DNA of 39,281 nt, taken from Lachnospiraceae bacterium. GTDB lineage: Bacteria; Bacillota; Clostridia; Lachnospirales; Lachnospiraceae. The DNA lies in the NCBI GenBank assembly GCA_009911505.1, contig QXXL01000018.1, positions 1 to 39,281 of the forward strand. The letters are read 5' to 3'. A model generated the notes under the pieces. The model ran no database searches, was not told the origin of the DNA, and saw only the letters and a list, made by a program, of their open reading frames with translations. Positions 1 through 7,164 of this stretch are shown one piece after another (the stretch's first letter is position 1; every line of letters begins with the position of its first letter). Position numbers and translations under genes: made by a program.

Positions 1-3
1 GCT

Positions 4-99
4 TTATCTCTTACACTTATATGGTACTAAAAAGCGGCGTTCCTGTTCTCCCGTGTAGGGATAGAGAAACGCCGCGTTTGCGTCGTATTCAGTTTTCAT
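4..99 (-). CDS. possible 31-residue peptide at window edge
   Basis: An ATG-to-TAA frame of 31 codons on the minus strand, rich in charged and aromatic residues and ending in KCKR. There is only a weak AGAAAG-like ribosome site. Part of it forms an 8-bp inverted repeat (34-41 with 68-75), so the stretch could equally be a transcript-end hairpin rather than a gene. I do not recognise the product. Confidence 0.25.
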   Translation of the reverse strand: MKTEYDANAAFLYPYTGEQERRFLVPYKCKR

Positions 100-250
100 T
101 TATTCTTTCTCAATGCTGTGTGCTGGTGTCTGGGCTTGCAGGGTTCCGGGCGGCATATCAAGGCTTTTTCCCTCAAAAGTAGTAAATTGGTAGTAAATTC
201 AGCTTGAAATCCTGCGTGTATGCCCGTAAATCAAGGCTTTTTTGAGATAA

Positions 251-793
251 TCAACCATTTTCATTAAAAATTTTAATATAGTTCTTTATTATATACGGAA
301 AAGGCTGATTGCTTCCCTCTAGCATTGTTCCAAAATCCATCTTATATGATCTATTATCTAATGTCATATGAACTGAAGGACGTTTTTCTGGTTTTTGAGA
401 TTCAACTATTTCGTTTTCGTTTATAAGCAAACACGCTGTTTCCTTCCGAAAAATTTCATTATTTCTAAAAAAATAATCTATGACATCCGAACGAAATATC
501 ATATTATCAAAGGAAATATCACTATCTGTTGAATCAAATCGGTTTCGATTATATTTTATCACATATGCAGATATATTAAATCCGTATTCAAATGACGAAG
601 CAAAAAATCTATCTTCAATTTTCAAATATAAAAAATTGTTGTCCCTATCTTTTAATGTGATGATGTCATTTTCTACCAATTTATTTACTTGGTTCCAACC
701 AACTAATCGTTCATTTCCTGAAATAAACAACTTAAAATCCTCAAAGCGAAATTGATGCAATATATTATTTATTTCAACTTGACCTCTATACAT
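251..793 (-). CDS. hypothetical protein, AT-rich gene
   Basis: A 180-residue protein that I do not recognise. It is soluble-looking, without signal peptide or membrane segment, and rich in Asn, Phe, Ile and Asp, reflecting an AT-rich coding sequence unlike the GC-richer genes from 3 kb onward. The start at 793 is supported by a TAGGAGAA ribosome site about 8 bases upstream on the minus strand. It is the last gene of a minus-strand cluster (toxin pair, 90-residue protein, this gene) separated from its neighbour by about 40 bases, so the two may be cotranscribed. The different base composition suggests separate acquisition. Function unknown; it could be an immunity or defence-type cargo protein, but nothing in the sequence proves that. 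Confidence 0.6.
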   Translation of the reverse strand: MYRGQVEINNILHQFRFEDFKLFISGNERLVGWNQVNKLVENDIITLKDRDNNFLYLKIEDRFFASSFEYGFNISAYVIKYNRNRFDSTDSDISFDNMIFRSDVIDYFFRNNEIFRKETACLLINENEIVESQKPEKRPSVHMTLDNRSYKMDFGTMLEGSNQPFPYIIKNYIKIFNENG

Positions 794-832
794 TCACTGT
801 TTCTCCTATTCTCATTTATTTGTTGGTTAATT

Positions 833-1105
833 TTACAAAGAATTACTTATCGCTTCTTCTACCTCATCCGCAGACATCCAACCCCTCTCTTTTACAGATA
901 GCTCCCCTTCCTCCAATATAGTCAAGAGTTTCTCAGAGGCTTTCTCTACAACAGCTTTTTTAGTATCCGCAAGCATTTCCTTTATCGCTGGACATATCTG
1001 GCTTACTTCTTTCCGAAAATGCTCCTGTAATTCATTGCCGCTGTATCCCTGAGTAATCAGATCTATCATAATTTGTTCGGCAAATTCAGCTTCTATACTT
1101 ACCAT
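833..1105 (-). CDS. hypothetical small acidic protein
   Basis: Ninety residues, mostly predicted helical and acidic, ending in a segment (WMSADEVEEAISNSL) that resembles the short helical tails of small regulators. An AGGAGG ribosome site lies 12 bases before the ATG, a little far but clear. It sits between the ParE/RelE-type toxin and the 180-residue protein and could form a pair with the latter, since the intergenic gap is about 40 bases. No DNA-binding motif is obvious. Function unknown. Confidence 0.6.
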   Translation of the reverse strand: MVSIEAEFAEQIMIDLITQGYSGNELQEHFRKEVSQICPAIKEMLADTKKAVVEKASEKLLTILEEGELSVKERGWMSADEVEEAISNSL

Positions 1106-1168
1106 TCTTTTATTTATCCTCCTAAAGTTTAAGCCTTCAAGCTATTTTGCTCAAAGGCTTTACTTTCA

Positions 1169-1501
1169 TCACGTTCTAAAAATTCGCAATATCTTTTCTC
1201 TGCTGTCAACTAACATGTGAAAAACTCTTAATATGTACACAGTCTGCTCCCTTTCATCAATCAGGAAGTAGATTTTATAGTTTTTGTAATAAGTCTTTCT
1301 GATGCCATATCCCGCCAGTTCCGCATCTTCATCCAGCTCATGGCTTTGGGGAAACAGGCTGAGACTGTTTATTGCCTTCCGAAAACCTCTTACCATATTA
1401 ACCGCTGTTTCCGGAGACTTCAATTCAAAGGCAATGTAATCCGTCTGGTCTGCAATGTCCTCCTCTGCCAGCGGCAGGGTAATCACCTTATACTCTGTCA
1501 T
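1169..1501 (-). CDS. ParE/RelE-superfamily toxin
   Basis: A 110-residue protein of the ParE/RelE toxin fold. The family signature is visible: an N-terminal strand (YKVITLPLAEEDI), a helix pair followed by a segment SPETAVNMVRGFRKAINSL, and the typical C-terminal strands YGIRKTYYKNYKIYFLID and VYILRVFH. ParE members poison gyrase and RelE members cleave mRNA on the ribosome; the sequence alone does not decide which. An upstream in-frame ATG would add 21 residues, but I chose 1501 because that ATG lies inside the 3' end of the antitoxin gene, the usual translationally coupled arrangement, and starts exactly at the conserved strand. Its role is probably stabilisation of the element or phage defence. 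Confidence 0.8.
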   Translation of the reverse strand: MTEYKVITLPLAEEDIADQTDYIAFELKSPETAVNMVRGFRKAINSLSLFPQSHELDEDAELAGYGIRKTYYKNYKIYFLIDEREQTVYILRVFHMLVDSREKILRIFRT

Positions 1502-1658
1502 TGGTATATCTTTTCTCCAGTTCGTCAAAAAATTCGTTGCAGTCCCGGCCCTTTCCTGCAGCAATGTCCCGGTAGCTTTCCATTACCATTTCCCGAACCT
1601 GTTTCTGATTTTCATCTATTTCTCTTCGATAATCCAAAACCTGCTGTGCTGGACTCAT
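1488..1658 (-). CDS. short antitoxin overlapping the toxin start
   Basis: A 56-residue frame (begins MSPAQQVLDYRREIDENQ, ends RYTNDRV) preceded by a strong GAGGTGAG ribosome site. It overlaps the toxin start by 14 bases. It is largely alpha-helical and charged, as expected for the toxin-neutralising antitoxin of a type II pair, although no ribbon-helix-helix or HTH motif can be seen with confidence. Gene order is antitoxin then toxin, the standard order that allows autoregulation. The identity as antitoxin is inferred from size, position and overlap. Confidence 0.7.
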   Translation of the reverse strand: MSPAQQVLDYRREIDENQKQVREMVMESYRDIAAGKGRDCNEFFDELEKRYTNDRV

Positions 1659-1690
1659 ACAACTCACCTCTTTCTTATGAATGTGTCTTT

Positions 1691-1719
1691 AGTATACTCA
1701 AAAACTTCCATCAATACAA
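1691..1719 (-). promoter_or_regulatory. sigma-70-type promoter of the toxin-antitoxin pair
   Basis: On the minus strand a TTGTAT (-35, 1714-1719) and TATACT (-10, 1691-1696) are separated by 17 bases and lie about 33 bases upstream of the antitoxin start. Confidence 0.6.
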
Positions 1720-1850
1720 GAAACGAACTTATTAAATTTTTCATAATTCCAAATTTTTTATGGAATATCATATGAATGGTGTATTTTTTCTTTATTTTTA
1801 TTTGACACAACATTGGCACTAAACTTTCCCAAACCGGCACAGCTTTGCGA

Positions 1851-1879
1851 TTTACAGGGTAAATCCCATATGCTAGAAT
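1851..1879 (+). promoter_or_regulatory. extended -10 promoter of the methyltransferase gene
   Basis: TTTACA (1851-1856), 17-base spacer, TAGAAT (1874-1879), with the TG of an extended -10 one base upstream of the hexamer. Three TGGCACA-like repeats spaced 11 and 21 bases apart lie upstream, on one helical face, as expected of an activator site. Transcription should start near 1886 and give a leader of about 120 bases. Confidence 0.75.
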
Positions 1880-1939
1880 TGGTATCGTGATAATTCCAGG
1901 CGGGCACGACATATCCCATATGCAACCCGCTATATAAGA

Positions 1940-1987
1940 AACGCAGGCAAGAAGTCCCACCCGGCTTCCCACCTGCGTTCTTTATTA
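1940..1987 (+). terminator. leader hairpin, possible attenuator (copy 1)
   Basis: AACGCAGG (1940-1947) pairs with CCTGCGTT (1972-1979), with an inner GAAG/CTTC pair, and is followed by a U-rich TTCTTTATT. It stands between promoter and ribosome site, so it may be a leaky terminator or a processing/protection hairpin rather than an operon end. Confidence 0.5.
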
Positions 1988-2008
1988 TCCGGGAAAGGAG
2001 TAGAGATA

Positions 2009-2791
2009 TTGAATGTCAAACAAGAAGAAAAAAACAGTCTTTATAATGCTGACTGTTTAGAAGTGCTACGGGAATTGCCGGAAAAAAGCGTGGATTTAGT
2101 GATCGCCGATCCGCCGTATTACCGCATAAAAGGGGATTTTGACTTTGTTTTTCAGACCGCTTCAGAGTACCTTGCGTGGTGTGCGGAATGGGTAAGGGAA
2201 TGTTACAGAATCCTAAAGCCTACGGGAGCATTTTACTGTTGGGGGAGCAGCCAGATGATAGACAAGCTCTCCGTTGAAGTCTTAGACAAATTTGACTGGA
2301 TCAAGCGGAATCTGATTGTGTGGAATTACAGGACAGGACGACCTGCAAAAGCAGCCTATCGAAATGAAACGGAATTTTTGTGGTTTTACAGTAACCCCCT
2401 GCACGAGATCAACATAGATGCTATCCGCATCTCTTATGATGGGAGCGAAAAAAAGGACAAACGGAGAAATCCAAAAGGAAAGTCCTGTGGGAATGTATGG
2501 GAATTTTCAAGGATAAAGCCGAATTACAGGGAAGCAACGGGACACCCCACGCAGAAACCGGAAAAGCTGGCAGAAAGAATGATACTTGCGAGCAGCAATA
2601 TAGGGGATCTGATTGTAATTCCTTTTGCAGGTTCGGGAAGCGAGATTGTTCCGTGTGCCAAACTTGACCGTTACTTTATCGCCGCTGAAACGAATGAAAC
2701 CTATGTAAAACATATCATACTGCCACGGTTGGAAAGGGAGCGTATTTCATTTACACAGCATGATTGCACGGAACAACCATATTCAACTTAA
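2009..2791 (+). CDS. DNA methyltransferase, N6-adenine/N4-cytosine, beta order
   Basis: A 260-residue SAM-dependent DNA methyltransferase. The catalytic DPPY (motif IV) is at residues 34-37 and the SAM-binding FAGSGS (motif I) at 206-211, preceded by HPTQKP (179-184); catalytic-before-SAM order defines the beta class. Length fits a stand-alone enzyme. The start is TTG at 2009, 8 bases after AAAGGAG; no ATG fits better. No restriction endonuclease lies next to it, so it is probably an orphan enzyme modifying the element or shielding it from host restriction. It sits between two copies of a promoter/leader module, as if inserted or duplicated together with it, and is probably coregulated with the pilus operon downstream. 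The recognition sequence cannot be read from the sequence. Confidence 0.88.
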   Translation: MNVKQEEKNSLYNADCLEVLRELPEKSVDLVIADPPYYRIKGDFDFVFQTASEYLAWCAEWVRECYRILKPTGAFYCWGSSQMIDKLSVEVLDKFDWIKRNLIVWNYRTGRPAKAAYRNETEFLWFYSNPLHEINIDAIRISYDGSEKKDKRRNPKGKSCGNVWEFSRIKPNYREATGHPTQKPEKLAERMILASSNIGDLIVIPFAGSGSEIVPCAKLDRYFIAAETNETYVKHIILPRLERERISFTQHDCTEQPYST

Positions 2792-2964
2792 CACCCTCTT
2801 GGGCGCCTGGCATCTGCTTCCCCACCATGCATAGTTTCCTAATAAGTGGCTCAAACTGCACAAATAGCAGAGCTGCAATTTGAGAATTACTGCCTTACGA
2901 AACTATATCTATTCTCTGGCACACCATTGGCACAGAACTTTCCCAAACTGGCACAGCTTTGCGA

Positions 2965-2993
2965 TTTACAGGGTAAATCCCATATGCTAGAAT
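2965..2993 (+). promoter_or_regulatory. extended -10 promoter of the pilus operon
   Basis: TTTACA (2965-2970), 17 bases, TAGAAT (2988-2993) with the extended TG; identical in the core to the promoter at 1851. Predicted start near 3000. This is the only strong promoter seen ahead of the ten-kilobase pilus operon. Confidence 0.75.
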
Positions 2994-3058
2994 TGGTATC
3001 GTGATAATTCATACACAGACGGGCACGACATATCCCATATGCGGCCCGCCATATAAGA

Positions 3059-3107
3059 AACGCAGGCAAGAAGTCCCACCCCGGCTTCCCGCCTGCGTTC
3101 TTTATTA
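3059..3107 (+). terminator. leader hairpin, possible attenuator (copy 2)
   Basis: AACGCAGGC (3059-3067) pairs with GCCTGCGTT (3091-3099), followed by TTCTTTATT. One base pair longer than copy 1 because a mismatched A there is G here, keeping the stem; the ribosome site GGGAGGTGA follows directly. Confidence 0.5.
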
Positions 3108-3123
3108 TCCGGGAGGTGACCTA

Positions 3124-3549
3124 TTGAAAAACAAACTGAAACGGCTCCTGCTGTCCGAAAGAGGCGATTCCTCTTATATCAGCAGCTTTGTTTACATTCT
3201 GGTGGCTGTTATCCTGATCGCATTCATCATCAATGTATTCCACATCATTTCCACCAAACAGGAAATGGACCATATCGCGGACCAGCTTGTAAAGCAGATC
3301 CAGCTGAACGGCGGCACCAGCGGGGAAACAGATGCCCTCTTTTCCTTCCTCTCCAGTGAGATAAGCAGTGTTGAAGGACTTTCCTACCAGGTATCCGGCC
3401 CCGGCAACACAAGCCGCATCCAAATCGGCACACCCTTTTACGTTACCGTTACGGGGCGCTGCTACCTTGGCGGATTCTGGAAATTCAACCTTGTTCCCAT
3501 CAACGTCCGCTCCCAGGGGGCCGGTGTCAGCGAACACTACTGGAAATAA
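3124..3549 (+). CDS. TadE-like pseudopilin (DUF4320-like)
   Basis: A 141-residue protein with a short basic N terminus (KNKLKRLLLSERGDSS) followed by a hydrophobic helix at about residues 18-40, then an extracellular beta-rich domain. The ERG-x-hydrophobic layout is that of TadE/pseudopilin proteins in Gram-positive Tad loci, and it resembles the DUF4320 family as I remember it. A longer frame opens at 3001, but the TTG at 3124 is chosen: it is preceded by GGGAGGTGAC and matches the TTG start used after the other copy of the leader module. It is the first gene of the pilus operon and probably a minor pilin or assembly primer at the cytoplasmic membrane. Confidence 0.75.
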   Translation: MKNKLKRLLLSERGDSSYISSFVYILVAVILIAFIINVFHIISTKQEMDHIADQLVKQIQLNGGTSGETDALFSFLSSEISSVEGLSYQVSGPGNTSRIQIGTPFYVTVTGRCYLGGFWKFNLVPINVRSQGAGVSEHYWK

Positions 3550-3560
3550 GGAGGAGTGCC

Positions 3561-4043
3561 ATGTATAAGAAAACCATCCGGAATGAGCGCGGAGATCTGT
3601 CCTTTTTCACAGTCTTCATCATTCTGGCAATCATCATGCTGATGTCATTCCTGCTGCTGTTCGCTTCCGTCAAGATCAACTGCATGAACATCCGCAATGC
3701 AGCCAAGATGGAGCTGAACAATGTCAGCGCCCGCATCTATGCGGATACTTTCCATTCCCAGAGGGAGGCGAACCTTGACTCCTACATGGCTGACCTGCAT
3801 TTAAGCTCTGCCTACCAGGAGGCTCTGCGGGCCGGATTCATAAACGGGATGGAAGAGAGGATACAGCTTTCCAATGAAGACTACAGGGTAGAGAACATCA
3901 GCCTGCAGTTCAACCAGTATTCCGACAAGATCGAATATGTGGTGACCTGTGATGCCATTTTTCAGATCCGCATGTTCGGGGAACTGTTCCCGCCCATTAC
4001 GCAGCATATTACACTGACCGGTTCCCATAATACAAAATACTGA
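3561..4043 (+). CDS. TadE/TadG-like pseudopilin
   Basis: A 160-residue protein with a charged start (MYKKTIRNERGDLSFFT), one N-terminal hydrophobic helix at about residues 14-35 and an extracytoplasmic domain with alternating strands near the C terminus. Again a RNERGD-type segment precedes the hydrophobic helix, as in the previous gene. It lies 11 bases after the preceding pseudopilin and has a GGAGGAG ribosome site. Probably a second minor pilin that is processed and placed into the pilus. Its exact class is uncertain because TadE and TadG proteins diverge strongly. Confidence 0.7.
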   Translation: MYKKTIRNERGDLSFFTVFIILAIIMLMSFLLLFASVKINCMNIRNAAKMELNNVSARIYADTFHSQREANLDSYMADLHLSSAYQEALRAGFINGMEERIQLSNEDYRVENISLQFNQYSDKIEYVVTCDAIFQIRMFGELFPPITQHITLTGSHNTKY

Positions 4044-4113
4044 CGGGAATGTTGTTGGCATTCCGCCTTCTGATGCGTATATAATGCAAACACGACGAAA
4101 GGAGTCCTATATT

Positions 4114-4725
4114 ATGAAAAAGAACAAACCTACCGACAGGAAAAGAACCTTTGCCATCTGCGGCTTATCCGCACTCTGCATCGCAGTGCTTGCGGGCGCC
4201 TACTTCCTGACGCGGGAGCCGGAAAGGGAGTTCATCCCCGCTTCCACGAAAGCCGCTGACAGGACAAATACCTGGGAAGACAACGCCGCTGTGGATACCA
4301 GCCTCCCTTCCACCGCGGCAAAGGAAAGCACCCAGATTCAGGGCACAGCCTCTGACAATACCCAGACGGTGGTTTCCGAGGATGAAACAGGCTCCACCAC
4401 AAGCCTTTCCGATAGTTCCACCAAAGAGGAGGCATTACAGGAAAAGCCCGCAGAGCCTCCGGTGACCACAGATGATGTCATAGACCCTGACAGGCAGCCG
4501 GAATATGACCCGCCTGTCCAGCAGACACAGACACCCGCGCCGTCCCAGGATAATCCCGCAGGCGGTTCCAGAACACCCTCCGGAGGCACCGGCGCTGATG
4601 GCCGCCATCCCGGACAGGTCTATGATCCGGTCTTTGGGTGGATTGATGTCGGCAACACCCAGCAGGATAATATCGACAGCGATGGGGACATCAACAAGCA
4701 GATCGGCACCATGGGCGGCAACTGA
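4114..4725 (+). CDS. membrane-anchored low-complexity protein of the pilus operon
   Basis: A 203-residue protein: basic N terminus, one membrane helix at about residues 13-31, a long Thr/Ser/Pro/Glu-rich disordered region (30-165), and a short ordered-looking C terminus with GQVYDPVFGWIDVG and DSDGDINKQIGTMGGN. ATG 4114 is chosen over the in-frame ATG at 4084 because AAAGGAG precedes it. The architecture suggests an extracellular stalk attached to the membrane, perhaps spanning the wall and contacting the pilus. I have seen similar proteins described only as DUFs in clostridial mobile-element Tad loci (recollection, not checked). Function unknown. Confidence 0.65.
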   Translation: MKKNKPTDRKRTFAICGLSALCIAVLAGAYFLTREPEREFIPASTKAADRTNTWEDNAAVDTSLPSTAAKESTQIQGTASDNTQTVVSEDETGSTTSLSDSSTKEEALQEKPAEPPVTTDDVIDPDRQPEYDPPVQQTQTPAPSQDNPAGGSRTPSGGTGADGRHPGQVYDPVFGWIDVGNTQQDNIDSDGDINKQIGTMGGN

Positions 4726-4794
4726 ACATATTGAAAGCACCGAAAAGGCATGGATGAACTCCATGTCCTTTTTTTGTCTGTAAAGGAGAATCAC

Positions 4795-6546
4795 ATGAAA
4801 CAACTGACCAAACGCATCTTCCCGCTTTTTCTTTCCCTTATCCTGATGCTCTCTGCAGGAATGACTGCACTGGCATCCGGGGAGGGCAACTTAGACGGCG
4901 GCGGCGGTGGAATGGGAAGCGGCACTGCAACGGATGTCTGGCACGGACAGGACGGTGTGCGCGTTACTGTAGTCACTGCTGACGGCAGCGTAGCGTCCAC
5001 ACCATTCGATCTGAGCAACGCGAATGTGGCCAATAATGTACTGAACTTCGGCAAAGTATGCAAACTCCAGTACAGTTCGGGATCTTCCCTGTCCCCCAAT
5101 GGAAGCTACAGCTATTCCAAACCGGGCACTGCACTCCCCCGCATCATCAGCGGAAGCAGCTCCCGCGCAAGCATCGAGGCCATCCGTCGGTATTTCTGCT
5201 CCGAGTATGCCGCGCAGCTTGTGGCTGACAAGGCAGGCATCCCTTTTGAGGAACTGGTCTCCGGCTCCTACAAGCTGGTCATCGAGCCGATTGCCTACTT
5301 CACCCACGGCGGCCGCAACTATGCCATGACCGCAACGGAAGCAGCGCTCTACAACCAGATGTCCGGCGGGACGCTGCGCAGCAAGATGCCCAGCCTGACG
5401 CACCAGAACCTCCCGCTGTCCATCTTCCTGGAAACCCCGGACTTAGGCTATCCTGCCTGGGGCGGCACCACCAGCGGGAAGGTATCGGATGACGAGATCC
5501 TCTCCGCCCTGGGCATCGGCATCGTGAGCTACAAGGACGTGCCGGAAGCGGAACTGCAGGCGCCTGACTATACTTACCGGGTGGATACGGACGTCATCAC
5601 CAGCATCACCCTGACCAGCAGCACGGAAGTGAACCCGGATGACCCGGCAAGCGTCACCTTCCATATCAATGGCAGTACCTATACCGTCAACGACATCGTG
5701 ATGCCTGCAGGCGGCTCCCAGGTAGTCTGGGCAAAATGGCATACGCCCCTGGAACCGACCACCCTTACCATACAGGTATCCGTCAGCGGGGCATCCACGG
5801 CAAAGACCAGCTTTATCGCAAAGATCATCTCCCTTGAGGAGAACCTGCCGCCCGATCCGCTGGCAACGGACACCAACCCACATTTTTCCCTTTCCTCCCT
5901 GCCGTCCAACCCCCAGAAGACCTCCGCATCCTGGAGCGTCTGGAGCGCAAGATGGCACGCCAACTGGGAATGGGAGAGCGACTGGGACTGGGAAGACGGC
6001 AGCCACAGCTCCGACTGCCCGGCTGACTGCACAAGCAGCCACGGGCACTGGGTAGACAATGGGGAATGGGTGGACAACGGTTGGTATGACTTTACCTCCA
6101 CCGCCTACTCTGCCTCCCTGTCCGGCTCCATGGAGATCCACCCGGATGACATCGTGCCCACGGCGCAGGGCGACAACATGAAGAGCGGCTACGGCATCAA
6201 GGAGAGCGCCACTGCAGGCTTCTCCTCCAACGCGCCGTCCAGCCACTACGCGCCGGCACAGACGGCCATCTCCTATTTTTCGGAATTCGGCTATGACATG
6301 TACTGGAGGCTCTTATCATGCAGCGGCGGCATGTCGGCATCCTTTGCCTTCAAGCCCAACGAATATTCCACCTATAACCGGAACGTGCATTTCACGCCGG
6401 TATGGTATCCGGACGGCACCGCCTATACCGTCTACACCTATATCATTGACGCATGGACACCTTCCGGGATGCTGTCCGTCAATGTAAGCGACTCCGTGCA
6501 GATCCAGGGCAGCCTGTTCGACGACTGGTATTCCAAACGTGAATGA
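4795..6546 (+). CDS. large secreted Trp-rich protein of the pilus operon
   Basis: A 583-residue secreted protein. A Sec signal peptide is clear: MKQLTKRIF, a hydrophobic core and a likely cleavage at TALASG near residue 29. It is followed by a Gly-rich linker. The middle (about residues 385-440) is extraordinarily rich in Trp, Asp, Glu and His, with segments such as SARWHANWEWESDWDWEDG and two GxWVDNG repeats, flanked by CPADC. There is no LPXTG motif or C-terminal membrane anchor. ATG 4795 follows TAAAGGAGA. It lies between pseudopilins and the prepilin peptidase, with which it overlaps by 8 bases, so it is probably a secreted or tip-located adhesin of the pilus. The role is inferred from context only. 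Confidence 0.7.
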   Translation: MKQLTKRIFPLFLSLILMLSAGMTALASGEGNLDGGGGGMGSGTATDVWHGQDGVRVTVVTADGSVASTPFDLSNANVANNVLNFGKVCKLQYSSGSSLSPNGSYSYSKPGTALPRIISGSSSRASIEAIRRYFCSEYAAQLVADKAGIPFEELVSGSYKLVIEPIAYFTHGGRNYAMTATEAALYNQMSGGTLRSKMPSLTHQNLPLSIFLETPDLGYPAWGGTTSGKVSDDEILSALGIGIVSYKDVPEAELQAPDYTYRVDTDVITSITLTSSTEVNPDDPASVTFHINGSTYTVNDIVMPAGGSQVVWAKWHTPLEPTTLTIQVSVSGASTAKTSFIAKIISLEENLPPDPLATDTNPHFSLSSLPSNPQKTSASWSVWSARWHANWEWESDWDWEDGSHSSDCPADCTSSHGHWVDNGEWVDNGWYDFTSTAYSASLSGSMEIHPDDIVPTAQGDNMKSGYGIKESATAGFSSNAPSSHYAPAQTAISYFSEFGYDMYWRLLSCSGGMSASFAFKPNEYSTYNRNVHFTPVWYPDGTAYTVYTYIIDAWTPSGMLSVNVSDSVQIQGSLFDDWYSKRE

Positions 6547-7006
6547 CCTGCTGCACCTCTACCATGCACTGACCATGCTGCCCCTTGCCGGGTTCGCCCT
6601 TTATGACCACAGGCACCACAGGATACGCAATGCCGCCCTGCTTGCCTTCCTGCCCTGGTGCCTGCTTTCCCTGCCGGTTGCGGCATATGCCTGCCCAGGG
6701 ACCGCCTTCCCGGAAGCCGTGCTGCACAGCGCCCTAGGATTCCTATCCGGCTTCCTGCTCCTGCTCTCCGTCTCCCTTGCCACAGACGGCGGGATCGGCG
6801 GCGGGGACATCAAGCTCGTGGCGCTGCTGGGCATCCCCTTCGGGGCATCCGGGCTGATGGCCGCCCTTGCCCTCTCCTGCTTTTTTGCCCTGCTCCATCT
6901 GGGCTTCCGGAAAGCATGTAAAAAGGAGACGGCCGGGAACCTCCCCTTTGCGCCCTGCCTGTTTTTCGGGTGCCTTGCGGCCACACTGTTGAAGCTTGTC
7001 CCATAA
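6539..7006 (+). CDS. A24-family prepilin peptidase (TadV/CpaA-like)
   Basis: A 155-residue multi-pass membrane aspartic protease that would cleave the leader of the Flp-like pilin and pseudopilins at the inner face of the membrane. The two catalytic aspartates are visible: D23 in LYDHRHHRIRN and D90 in GIGGGDIK (the GxGD motif). It lacks the N-terminal methyltransferase domain of PilD-type enzymes, as usual for Tad systems. The start is GTG at 6539, inside the end of the upstream gene (8-base overlap, stop read in GAATGA), implying translational coupling. The N-terminal position of D23 indicates little room for an alternative start. Confidence 0.88.
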   Translation: MNDLLHLYHALTMLPLAGFALYDHRHHRIRNAALLAFLPWCLLSLPVAAYACPGTAFPEAVLHSALGFLSGFLLLLSVSLATDGGIGGGDIKLVALLGIPFGASGLMAALALSCFFALLHLGFRKACKKETAGNLPFAPCLFFGCLAATLLKLVP

Positions 7007-7035
7007 AAATACCTGACCATAGAAAGGAGACTGCC

Positions 7036-7149
7036 ATGAAGATCATCTTATTCGTTGCCGCCGGGGTGCTCCTGCTGCTCCTTGCGGCAGCCGCAGCCGG
7101 AAACCACCTGCTGTATAAAACATTCCAGTTCTTAGACCAACACAGATAA
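7036..7149 (+). CDS. 37-residue single-helix membrane peptide
   Basis: A short frame starting MKIILFVAAGVLLLLLAAA with a near-complete hydrophobic helix (residues 3-21) and a polar tail ending FLDQHR. The AAAGGAG ribosome site 8 bases upstream and the fit between the peptidase and cpaB-like genes (29 and 15 bases from its neighbours) support it as a real gene. It could be a pilin-like subunit or a small membrane protein of the assembly complex; function unknown. Confidence 0.6.
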   Translation: MKIILFVAAGVLLLLLAAAAAGNHLLYKTFQFLDQHR

Positions 7150-7164
7150 GGAGACTGAAACAAA

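Larger units (their letters stand above)
1804..1999 (+). repeat. promoter/leader module, copy 1
   Basis: About 195 bases that recur almost unchanged at 2918-3116. The module holds three TGGCACA-like repeats (near 1803, 1814 and 1835), a promoter, two ATCCCATATGC direct repeats (1863-1873 and 1913-1923), a GC-rich hairpin and a ribosome site. The main length difference is 5 extra bases in copy 2 just after the start of transcription. Both copies face the same way and each ends directly in front of a TTG-initiated gene. Confidence 0.9.
2918..3116 (+). repeat. promoter/leader module, copy 2
   Basis: Second copy of the module at 1804-1999. TGGCACA repeats begin at 2917, 2928 and 2949 (11 and 21 bases apart, as in copy 1). 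The two ATCCCATATGC repeats are at 2977-2987 and 3032-3042. The rest of the space between the methyltransferase stop and this module (2792-2917) shows no clear gene or terminator. Confidence 0.9.

Noticed and set aside
2009..2791. Type II restriction-modification system
   Set aside because: No endonuclease gene lies on either side; neighbours are promoter modules and pilus genes.
5443..6246. Minus-strand frame opposite the secreted Trp-rich protein
   Set aside because: Gly/Val/Arg-rich composition typical of an antisense shadow.
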